Shown here: one piece after another, positions 42,832 through 50,567 of the stretch
Position numbering within the stretch: position 1 is the first letter of the stretch
Layout: every line of letters begins with the position of its first letter
Assembly: GCF_034439435.1 (NCBI RefSeq)
Contig: NZ_JAPCKJ010000005.1
Span: 124,001-188,000, forward strand
Length of the DNA: 64,000 bases
Direction of reading: 5' to 3'
From: Sarcina sp034439435
GTDB taxonomy: Bacteria > Bacillota > Clostridia > Clostridiales > Clostridiaceae
Notes under the pieces: generated by a model
What the model saw: the letters and a program-made list of their open reading frames with translations, nothing else
What the model was told of the DNA's origin: nothing
Databases searched by the model: none
Translations under genes and position numbers: made by a program

Positions 42832-44118
42832 TTATTCATCACCTAATTTACTAAAAGCTTGTTCAAAATCTTTTATTATATCTTCTATTCCTTCTATTCC
42901 TACAGAAACCCTAATTAAATCTTCAGTTACTCCAGCTTTTATTAAATCCTCTGAAGAAAGTTGTCTGTGTGTTGTACTAGCTGGATGTAAAAGAGTAGTT
43001 CTAACATCTCCTAAGTGAACTACCAACTGAGCTAACTGTAAGTTATCTATAAACTTCTTAGCAGCCTCTCTTCCTCCTCTTATTCCAAAAGATAAAAGTC
43101 CAGAAGCACCCTTTGTAAAGTATTCTCTAGCTAGCTCATAATCTTTATGAGATTCTAAAAGAGGATAGTCAACCCAAGTTACATTTTCATTTTTTTCTAA
43201 AAATCTAGCTAATGTTAAAGCATTTGAACTATGTCTTTCCATTCTAAGATGTAATGTTTCTAAACCTATATTAGTTAGATAAGCATTAAATGGACTTGTT
43301 GTGCATCCTAAATCTCTAAGCAAAGTAACTCTAAGCTTAGTTATATAAGCTGCCTCCCCAAAAGTTTCAACATACTTAAGTCCATGATAACTTTCATCTG
43401 GTTCAACTAAACATGAAAACTTTCCATTATCCCAATTAAAGTTCCCTCCATCAACAATTATTCCGCCAAGAGCTAATGAATGACCATCTGAATACTTACT
43501 AGTTGAATGAACAACTATATTAGCTCCATGTTCTAGTGGATTAAATAAGTATGGTGTCGCAACTGTATTATCTACTATTAATGGAATTCCATTTGATTTG
43601 GCAACCTTAGAGAATTTTTTCATGTCTAAAATCCTTAAAGATGGATTTCCTAAGCTTTCCCCAATTATAAGCTTAGTATTATCCTTTATGCTTTCTTCTA
43701 ACTCACCTTCACTACAATCTGGAGATACGAAGGTAGTATCTATTCCTAATTTCTTTAATGTTGTTCCTAAAAGATTAAATGTTCCTCCATAAACCGTTGA
43801 TAAAACTACTATATGTTCTCCTGCCTTACAAATATTCAAAACTGCTAATAATACTGCAGATTGTCCAGATGATACTGATACTGCACCTACACCAACTTCT
43901 AAAGCTAAAAACTTCTCTTCTAAATTGCTAACTGTTGGATTACTTATTCTAGTGTATATATGTCCATCTTCTTTTAAATCAAAAAGATTAGCTACCTGAT
44001 CACAACTTTCAAACTTATATGATGTACTTTGTACTAATGGCTGAGTCACTGGCTCACCTGATTTAGGATTAAATCCTCCTCTTATACATAATGTGTCCTT
44101 ACTAAAATTTTTACTCAT
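42832..44118 (-). CDS. metY: O-acetylhomoserine sulfhydrylase
   Basis: 428 residues. PLP-dependent Cys/Met metabolism enzyme: QPLVQSTSYKFES, YTRISNPTVSNLEEKFLALE, SSGQSAVLLAV, and the lysine of HSTSKYSDGHS. Converts O-acetylhomoserine and sulfide to homocysteine, fitting direct sulfhydrylation. I start it at ATG 44118 (MSKNFSKD), just after GAGGGGGC; an upstream in-frame extension to 44148 overlaps that Shine-Dalgarno. First gene after the SAM-I riboswitch. Confidence 0.93.
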   Translation of the reverse strand: MSKNFSKDTLCIRGGFNPKSGEPVTQPLVQSTSYKFESCDQVANLFDLKEDGHIYTRISNPTVSNLEEKFLALEVGVGAVSVSSGQSAVLLAVLNICKAGEHIVVLSTVYGGTFNLLGTTLKKLGIDTTFVSPDCSEGELEESIKDNTKLIIGESLGNPSLRILDMKKFSKVAKSNGIPLIVDNTVATPYLFNPLEHGANIVVHSTSKYSDGHSLALGGIIVDGGNFNWDNGKFSCLVEPDESYHGLKYVETFGEAAYITKLRVTLLRDLGCTTSPFNAYLTNIGLETLHLRMERHSSNALTLARFLEKNENVTWVDYPLLESHKDYELAREYFTKGASGLLSFGIRGGREAAKKFIDNLQLAQLVVHLGDVRTTLLHPASTTHRQLSSEDLIKAGVTEDLIRVSVGIEGIEDIIKDFEQAFSKLGDE

Positions 44119-44172
44119 TTTAAAGCCCCCTCTTTTATTAGCTAGCAATCTTTTATTAATTAAATATCTCCA

Positions 44173-44216
44173 AAAATAAAAGCTATTCCTCAGTCCTTAA
44201 GACAAAGAAATAGCTC
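44173..44216 (-). terminator. Expression-platform terminator of the SAM riboswitch
   Basis: On the minus strand AGAGCTATT...AATAGCTTTTATTTTT, stem AGAGCTATT / AATAGCT, with a long U-run. It forms when SAM is bound and stops transcription before metY. Confidence 0.82.
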
Positions 44217-44255
44217 TAAATGCATAATAAAAAATCACGCAAATATCTCTACAAT

Positions 44256-44363
44256 CTCTTATCTCTCAGGATTTCTCCTTGCAGGATTTAGCACAATTCT
44301 GATCTATGATGATCAGCTGTTGCTAGGCTTCATAGGGCCAGTCCCTCCACCGTTCTTAATAAA
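44256..44363 (-). promoter_or_regulatory. SAM-I (S-box) riboswitch
   Basis: On the minus strand the aptamer opens TTTTATTAAGAACGGTGGAG, then GGGACTGGCCC, ATGAAGCCTAGCAACAG, TGCTAAATCCTGCAAGG, and closes AAATCCTGAGAGATAAGAG. This is the core order of the SAM-I class. It controls the metY-metA-hom operon; the distal part of 44364-44456 appears to be promoter DNA without further signals. Confidence 0.95.
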
Positions 44364-44456
44364 AGATATATACTAGTTTTTTTAATTTTAAAACAATTAT
44401 AATGTATTAAAATTCCATTTACAATATTATTATAAAATTTAAACATTAAATTTTAT

Positions 44457-45239
44457 TTATCTAGGATTTTTAACGCTTATAGTTGTAACTTTATTAGGTG
44501 TTACTAAGAATTCAATTATAAGATTATTATATACTGGTTGCATTTCACCAACTTTAACTCCAACATAAATTTTATAATTAAATTCACACTCATTATCTGT
44601 TCTACCCTTAATTAGCTCTAGAACTTGTACATCCTTTAAACAATAATACATGTCCTTTTTATATAACTTTACAACCTCTTCCTTGATATATGGATTTAAA
44701 AGAGTAACTATAAATTGATTTGTTAGAGGATCTTTATCATTAAAAATACTCTCTTCCATATAAGTCTCTTCCTTATTGTTAGTAGATTCCATTCTAACAT
44801 TATAATCATTAATGGATCCATAATTTTCAATCTTATTAAACTCTTCATAAGCAGATATGAATCTTACTAGTATTCTACTATTTAATAATTCCTTATGATC
44901 TTCTAAGAATTTTCTATCACCATATCTTATTGCTGATAAAGCTAAAGGCAACTCTTTTCTAAAAATCATATTTCTCTTTGCAGCTTCGTCTCTACCTCCC
45001 ATTCCATCAACATAAACATATACCTTTAAAATAAATCTATCATCTATTCTCTTCCAGTCACCAAAAACCTCATCTCTTTTCATTGAATTTATTTTATCAT
45101 ATGCGTATGTTAATGCTGTTGTTAGAAACAATTCTCCTGTTTCATCACTATGAACTAATGTGTACTTTCTCCCCTCTATTGGTTCTTCATCTTTAATTCC
45201 ATTCCTAAATTCTAAATTTAACATCTTAGGATTAAACAT
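44457..45239 (-). CDS. Stay-green (SGR) domain protein
   Basis: 260 residues. The N-terminal 150 residues match the SGR/Mg-dechelatase family of plants and some bacteria: FNPKMLNLEFRNG, YTLVHSDETGELFLTTALTY, EVFGDWK and a strand-rich LKVYVYVDGMGG. The C-terminal 100 residues (YKKDMYYCLKDVQVLELI...) have no known match to me. Plant SGR removes magnesium from chlorophyll a. A non-photosynthetic anaerobe has no chlorophyll, so the substrate here is open. Monocistronic, divergent from the acetyltransferase. Confidence 0.72.
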   Translation of the reverse strand: MFNPKMLNLEFRNGIKDEEPIEGRKYTLVHSDETGELFLTTALTYAYDKINSMKRDEVFGDWKRIDDRFILKVYVYVDGMGGRDEAAKRNMIFRKELPLALSAIRYGDRKFLEDHKELLNSRILVRFISAYEEFNKIENYGSINDYNVRMESTNNKEETYMEESIFNDKDPLTNQFIVTLLNPYIKEEVVKLYKKDMYYCLKDVQVLELIKGRTDNECEFNYKIYVGVKVGEMQPVYNNLIIEFLVTPNKVTTISVKNPR

Positions 45240-45371
45240 TATCTAACACCTCAAAAAAATAATATTAGCTATTCACTATATGAATTTTTAACTATATTTA
45301 TGCCTAAATGGTGAAAAATAACTAGTTTATTGCTAAAATGAACTTGAGAATATACTATGGAGGAATTATAT

Positions 45372-45965
45372 ATGATTATGACAGAAAAAGAAAAAATGTT
45401 AGCGGGATTACCTTATGATCCTCAAGATAAAGAGTTAACTAAAGGTAGACTTAGAGCAAGAATTTTATTTCAAAAGTTTAACAACTTAGATCTTCCTAAT
45501 AATGAAGAAGATGCTGATGAAGTATTTAAAGAGAGAAGTAATATTTTAAAAGAGCTATTTGGTTCAACTGGTGAAAGTATATATATAGAACCTAACTTTA
45601 AATGTGATTATGGATACAACATATCAGTAGGAGATAATTTCTATGCAAATTTTGATTGTGTTATGCTTGATGTTTGTAAAATTACAATAGGAGAAAACTG
45701 TTTCATTGCACCTGGTGTTCATATCTACACAGCAACTCATCCAATAGATCCTATTGAAAGACTAAAATCTGAATTTGGTAAACCTGTAACAATAGGTGAT
45801 AATGTTTGGATAGGAGGACATGCTACAATAAATCCAGGAGTTACTATAGGAAATAATGTTGTTATAGCATCTGGAGCAGTTGTGACTAAAGATGTCCCTA
45901 ATAACGTAGTTGTAGGTGGAAATCCAGCTAAAATAATAAAAGAAATTGAGGTTAGCCAAGCTTAA
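45372..45965 (+). CDS. maa: Maltose O-acetyltransferase family
   Basis: 197 residues. Left-handed beta-helix acetyltransferase of the sugar type (Maa/LacA/NodL): N-terminal MLAGLPYDPQDKELTKGRLRAR (the maltose-acetyltransferase domain), then hexapeptide repeats with catalytic His in HIYTATHPID and GDNVWIGGHATINPGVTIG. I start it at ATG 45372 (MIMTEKEK), eight bases after GGAGG; the longer form starting at 45357 puts that Shine-Dalgarno inside the gene. Confidence 0.87.
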   Translation: MIMTEKEKMLAGLPYDPQDKELTKGRLRARILFQKFNNLDLPNNEEDADEVFKERSNILKELFGSTGESIYIEPNFKCDYGYNISVGDNFYANFDCVMLDVCKITIGENCFIAPGVHIYTATHPIDPIERLKSEFGKPVTIGDNVWIGGHATINPGVTIGNNVVIASGAVVTKDVPNNVVVGGNPAKIIKEIEVSQA

Positions 45966-45968
45966 ATA

Positions 45969-46016
45969 AAATAGGTTTTATCAAAATAACTTATTAGAAG
46001 TTTTGATACAACCTTT
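45969..46016 (+). terminator. Terminator after maa
   Basis: AGGTTTTATCAAAA / TTTTGATACAACCT stem with one bulge, then TTTTTCTATTTT. Confidence 0.75.
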
Positions 46017-46298
46017 TTCTATTTTAAACCAACTTTGTTTATAACACTTTCTACAGGGTCTTTAACATTCTTTTCATAAGAGGTTTGATTTTCTTTTAAC
46101 TAAAACTACTTGGTAAAAAGAAAACTCAATAACAGTGCATACTATTAAAATAATTAAAAATAATAAAAAAATGAATATTAATATTATATTATCCTCATAT
46201 TCATTAACTTAATTTATAATAACATTAACAGGTTTTTACACATTATATAACGGTTATTACTCCTAATTTCAACGAATATTTTATAGAGGTGATTTATT
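46017..46298. other. Intergenic region upstream of msrA, possible gene remnant
   Basis: 282 bp of AT-rich DNA. On the minus strand a short frame of about 24 codons (QTSYEKNVKDPVESVIN) ends in TAG near 46020 with coding-like composition, then stops appear upstream; it may be a gene end left after deletion. No promoter or RNA structure is clear. Confidence 0.3.
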
Positions 46299-46772
46299 AT
46301 GAAAAAGATTGTATTAGCAGGTGGTTGTTTTTGGGGTGTTGAAGAGTTCTTATCAAGAATTAATGGCGTGATAGATACAGAAGTTGGTTATGCCAATGGT
46401 CGTACGCAAAATCCAACCTATGAAGAAATATGTACTAAAAATACTTATTTTGCTGAAGTTTGCCTTGTAACTTATGATGAAACTATAATATCTCTTAAAG
46501 AGTTATTAGACAACTTTTGGACAATAATAGATCCAACATCATTAAATAAACAAGGAAATGACGTTGGTAGCCAATATAGAACTGGTATTTACTATGTAGA
46601 CCCTTCTGATTTAAAAGAAATTTTAGATAGTAAAGATGAAATTCAAAAATCTTATTCTAAAAAGGTAGTAACTGAAGTAAAACCATTAGAAAACTATTAT
46701 AAGGCTGAAGAATATCATCAAAAATATTTAAAAAAGAATCCTAATGGTTACTGTCACATAAAACTAGACTAA
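46299..46772 (+). CDS. msrA: Peptide methionine sulfoxide reductase A
   Basis: 157 residues. Active-site LAGGCFWGVEEFL (catalytic Cys), then GNDVGSQYRTGIYY and AEEYHQKYLKKNPNGYC. Reduces methionine-S-sulfoxide in proteins. No fused MsrB domain. ATG behind AGAGGTGAT. Convergent with the methyltransferase gene, one base apart. Confidence 0.97.
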   Translation: MKKIVLAGGCFWGVEEFLSRINGVIDTEVGYANGRTQNPTYEEICTKNTYFAEVCLVTYDETIISLKELLDNFWTIIDPTSLNKQGNDVGSQYRTGIYYVDPSDLKEILDSKDEIQKSYSKKVVTEVKPLENYYKAEEYHQKYLKKNPNGYCHIKLD

Positions 46773-46773
46773 A

Positions 46774-48261
46774 CTAAGTAACTTCAACTAAATGCTTTTT
46801 AAATTCTAAAATAAACGCTTTAGACTCTTCTGATATTTTAGCAACATGATTAACTATTTTATCTATGGCATCTAATTCTGCTTCTATACTAAAGTTTTTT
46901 TTCCTAAGTTTATAGGATTTTTGAGCTAAATACATAAGTTTATCTTTTTCATCTTTAGTAAAGTTTAATAGCGGTATTCTAGATACATATCCTGAGGTTA
47001 TCATGTTGCTTCTTATTAAAGCTCCTCTAACAAGATAAGTTACTAAAGATGAGTTTAGATAAGCTAATAACCACCAAACGTCCTCAGATTCACATATTAT
47101 ATTTGGATTAACTCCGAAAGTAGAATCTCTAGGTAATATACAGGCATTAAAAGAAACTCCCATAGATGAACATGTTATTCCACCCTTATACAACATATCT
47201 TTATTTCTAACATTAAAATTCGAAACTCTTTTTTCTATTTCTAAAAAATCTTCATGAAGATATATCTCTCTATCTGTATAAAACTTATCCTTTCCTGGAT
47301 TTTTGTAAAAAGGAATATTAAATTTATTTTCCTTGTATTTAGATAAATACTCTTTATCATTACCTGTAGAAATTCCAGTTATACACTTAAACTTTTCTCC
47401 TAATCTAGTATTATTGAATAATTTCCTTATATCACTAGGACATTCTATTATAAACTCTAAATTATCCTTTTTATTATGAAGAATAATTTCTCCTAAGCTA
47501 TAATACCGTTCCTTAACTTCTTTTCTAATATCCTTTATCAATAGTTCTTTAAACTCTTCCAAGGATTTTGACCTATTATTTACAATAATATCTTTTTGAT
47601 ACTTAGTTCCTTTTCTTAAAATAAGTATGCTTGTCCTAACATCAGCCCCCTGTGTATGAAAAAGCTCTCTAGGACACATAGTTATTTCATATATGGAACA
47701 TTCCTTAAGTATCTTTTTTCTAAGTTCCTTATAATTTTTAGCCGAAAAAAAAGAATCATTAGTAATAAGACCAATAACAGCCCCTTCCTTAGCCTTATCT
47801 ATTATTGCTGCCATAAACATGCTATACATGTTATGTACTCCCACCTCATGAAAGTACTCTTTTAACATATCCTTGTTATTCCTTATAAAATCTACCTCAT
47901 GACAATTATATGGTGGATTAGCAATATAATAATCATAATCCCATTCACCATCATATTTATGAATACAATAATGCTTAATAAAGTTTTCTTTCCTAAATTC
48001 ACACCTATAATTTTTCTTATATCTTATTAAGTCCATGCCAATTGTCTTTATCCCTAAATCACTAAAATAGTCTGTTAGCTCTTCTTTTCCACAACATGGA
48101 TCAAATAATGTTTTTCCTTGATTGTTTACTTCCATAATTCTTTTTCCTATATATCTTGCAACGAATGCAGGTGTAGCATAATATCCTATTTCTCTAACAT
48201 CAATAATATCCTTATACTCTATGCTAATTTGCTTATATAAGCATTTTTCTTTTCTTCCCAT
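46774..48261 (-). CDS. Solitary adenine-specific DNA methyltransferase
   Basis: 495 residues. SAM-binding motif I as TLFDPCCGKEELTDYF, acidic GMDLIRY next to it, and catalytic motif IV NPPY in YIANPPYNCH, the signature of N6-adenine methylases. The C-terminal half (TGISTGNDKEYL, FYKNPGKDKF, LLAYLNSSLVTYLV) matches TaqI-like/Eco57I-type target-recognition domains. No restriction gene is next to it, so it looks like an orphan or single-chain methylase. I start it at ATG 48261 (MGRKEK) with GCGAGG upstream; an in-frame start 7 codons earlier has no Shine-Dalgarno. Recognition site unknown. Confidence 0.82.
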   Translation of the reverse strand: MGRKEKCLYKQISIEYKDIIDVREIGYYATPAFVARYIGKRIMEVNNQGKTLFDPCCGKEELTDYFSDLGIKTIGMDLIRYKKNYRCEFRKENFIKHYCIHKYDGEWDYDYYIANPPYNCHEVDFIRNNKDMLKEYFHEVGVHNMYSMFMAAIIDKAKEGAVIGLITNDSFFSAKNYKELRKKILKECSIYEITMCPRELFHTQGADVRTSILILRKGTKYQKDIIVNNRSKSLEEFKELLIKDIRKEVKERYYSLGEIILHNKKDNLEFIIECPSDIRKLFNNTRLGEKFKCITGISTGNDKEYLSKYKENKFNIPFYKNPGKDKFYTDREIYLHEDFLEIEKRVSNFNVRNKDMLYKGGITCSSMGVSFNACILPRDSTFGVNPNIICESEDVWWLLAYLNSSLVTYLVRGALIRSNMITSGYVSRIPLLNFTKDEKDKLMYLAQKSYKLRKKNFSIEAELDAIDKIVNHVAKISEESKAFILEFKKHLVEVT

Positions 48262-48274
48262 AAAAAAACCTCGC

Positions 48275-48325
48275 ATTAACAAGAAATATTTTCCTATTTT
48301 ATTTTACCACATTTTTCTTGTTAAT
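48275..48325. repeat. 12-bp inverted repeat at the methyltransferase promoter
   Basis: ATTAACAAGAAA (48275-48286) and TTTCTTGTTAAT (48314-48325), perfect, 27 bp apart. Between them on the minus strand lies TGGTAAAAT, a likely -10. Its arms could be paired operators or a 5' hairpin just before the Shine-Dalgarno. Confidence 0.6.
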
Positions 48326-48352
48326 TATCAATTTCCGATATCTTTACAAAAT

Positions 48353-48385
48353 AAAAAGAGTAAAGATTAAATCTTTACTCTTTTC
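48353..48385. terminator. Terminator of the YhgE operon
   Basis: AAAAAGAGTAAAGATT / AATCTTTACTCTTTT stem with flanking A and T runs, a few bases after the stop at 48389. Confidence 0.85.
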
Positions 48386-48388
48386 TTC

Positions 48389-50545
48389 CTATAATCCTGA
48401 TTCTCTAAATTTATGATCTACAAATTCAGTTATTTTATGGAATGGTTTTTTAAGAACACATAAAACAAGGAATATTACAAAGAATACACCCAAGGCCTTT
48501 ATATCTTTTACCACAGCATCCCATATTGGTCCTGCTATAGCCTCTCTAAATCCATCTATAGCATAAGTGAATGGCCATAATGGTTGTAGCACTTCAAATA
48601 TTTTAGGATTTGTTTGTATTGGATAAATACCACCAGCCCCTGCTACTTGGAATACCATTATAACTATGGCTATCGCCTTCCCTATATTTCCAAACAGTGA
48701 TACCAGTGTAAATATTATAACTGTAAACACTATAGAACTAATTATGGCAAAACCAAACATTAATGGCATATTCACTGGATTTACTCCTAGTATAAATATA
48801 TCACCTAAAACTATTATTATTGATTGAATTAATGATATTAATAGGAATAATAACATCTTACCAAAATGTTTTTGAAGAAAATTAAGCTTTGTTCCATCTT
48901 CAAAATCTTCACATTCAGCTGTTAATAATGATGTAAGTAATAATGAACCAACCCAAATTGCTAAAACAGTATAGAAAGGTGTAAGTCCTACTCCAAATAT
49001 TCCTGCATCATATACGTCTTCTTTTTTAACAGATACAGGAGCTGATATAAATGAAGCTATTTCATCAGGATTCTTACTCATAATATCAATTATATTATTT
49101 AAATTTTCCTCTGTTAAGCCTGAAGTTTTTTCTATTAATTGACTTATTGCATCTTGGAATTCACTAAGTTTGCTTGTTATTTGATCAGCCTGTTGGCTAG
49201 CAACATCACTACTAGCAATTCCAAATGTAGCTAAAGCATTTAACTGAGGAATAACAATCTTTGTTGTCTCTAATACTGAGTTTGCAGTATCTAATCCACC
49301 CTTTAATGAATCTCCTATAGTATTTAAAGCCGGCATACCATTACTATAAAAATTATTTGAAACAGTCACTAAAGATGAACTTATTTCATTACTTACATTT
49401 GAAATTGAATCTATTGCTTTAGCTATATTTTCCTTACTTTCATTATTTGATAAAGCTGTTTTTAAGGCAACTAATTGCTCTCTTTCATTTGTTACTAAAT
49501 CTTTTGTTTTATTTAATTTATTTATTAAATCGCTTATTGCAGAATTTGGTTTTACTGCATTAATTTTTTCTAATGCTTCTATATTACTAGTTATAACTTT
49601 ATTTAATGAATCTGTTGATGCTATTAATTTATCTATGGTCTCAATCATTTTTGAATTATCCATAGCTGCACTTAATTCTTTAAGCTTTGTAAGTAAGCTT
49701 TGTAATTCTTGATTCATTGATTGCATTGTTATAACATCACCGCTAAAGCTATTTGAAACTGAACTAACTGTTTGTTGAGTTGATGTTATTAAACTCTTAC
49801 TTGCCTCAACAGTATTTTGTAGGTTATTTATTTGCTCAGTTACCTTTGGCAAATCACTTTTAACACTAGCTAAGTAAGTACTTAAATTCTTTGAATCACC
49901 ATTAGCTTTTTGAACAAAATCTTGAATTTCTTTTAAACTACTATTAGCACTTTCTAAAGTATTTCTTATTTGTAGTATTTCCGGTTTATTAGTTTCTAGT
50001 TTTCCTCCTAATTGGTTTAAAAGATCAAAAGCTTCTTTGTTTACTGTATCAACGAAGTTAGATTTTATTTCTTTTGTAACTTCATCCTTAGCAACATCTG
50101 TTATTTTATTTGCTATGGCATTTGTTTTCTCGTTTACCTTATATATAATATCTGGCTTCTGAGGATTTCCTGTAGTTAAACTTGTTAATCCTTCTGAAAA
50201 GTTTGAAGGTATTTCAATCATTGCATAATACTTACCTTCATTTAATCCATAATTTCCTTGCCAACTATCTACAAATTGCCATCCTATATTATTATCTTTT
50301 TTAAGTTCATCTATTATCTCATTTCCTACATTTGCCTCTTTACCATTTACCACAGCGCCCTTGTCATTATTGACAACGGCAACTGGTAAATTTCCTGTAT
50401 TAACATAAGGATCCCAACATGCTTTAATGTTAATCCATGCGTAAAGAGATGGTATTATACATAATCCAATGACTATTGCTAAAGCCGCTGGATTTTTTCT
50501 TATATTTCTTAAATCTCTTCTAAAGATTTTAAAAATTTTCTTCAT
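48389..50545 (-). CDS. YhgE/Pip family membrane protein (2)
   Basis: 718 residues. N-terminal membrane anchor (AALAIVIGLCIIPSLYAWINI), an extracellular region (about 40-500) rich in coiled-coil and Ser/Asn (IQDFVQKANGDSKNLSTYLAS, LNKLNKTKDL), and a C-terminal block of about five membrane segments (TPFYTVLAIWVGSLLLTSLL to GVFFVIFLVLCVLK) as in ABC-2 transporters. The family includes phage infection protein Pip of Lactococcus and EsaA-related proteins; cellular role is not settled. Paralogue of the next gene, 22 bp away. Confidence 0.87.
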   Translation of the reverse strand: MKKIFKIFRRDLRNIRKNPAALAIVIGLCIIPSLYAWINIKACWDPYVNTGNLPVAVVNNDKGAVVNGKEANVGNEIIDELKKDNNIGWQFVDSWQGNYGLNEGKYYAMIEIPSNFSEGLTSLTTGNPQKPDIIYKVNEKTNAIANKITDVAKDEVTKEIKSNFVDTVNKEAFDLLNQLGGKLETNKPEILQIRNTLESANSSLKEIQDFVQKANGDSKNLSTYLASVKSDLPKVTEQINNLQNTVEASKSLITSTQQTVSSVSNSFSGDVITMQSMNQELQSLLTKLKELSAAMDNSKMIETIDKLIASTDSLNKVITSNIEALEKINAVKPNSAISDLINKLNKTKDLVTNEREQLVALKTALSNNESKENIAKAIDSISNVSNEISSSLVTVSNNFYSNGMPALNTIGDSLKGGLDTANSVLETTKIVIPQLNALATFGIASSDVASQQADQITSKLSEFQDAISQLIEKTSGLTEENLNNIIDIMSKNPDEIASFISAPVSVKKEDVYDAGIFGVGLTPFYTVLAIWVGSLLLTSLLTAECEDFEDGTKLNFLQKHFGKMLLFLLISLIQSIIIVLGDIFILGVNPVNMPLMFGFAIISSIVFTVIIFTLVSLFGNIGKAIAIVIMVFQVAGAGGIYPIQTNPKIFEVLQPLWPFTYAIDGFREAIAGPIWDAVVKDIKALGVFFVIFLVLCVLKKPFHKITEFVDHKFRESGL

Positions 50546-50567
50546 ATTTCACCTCTTAAAATACAGC

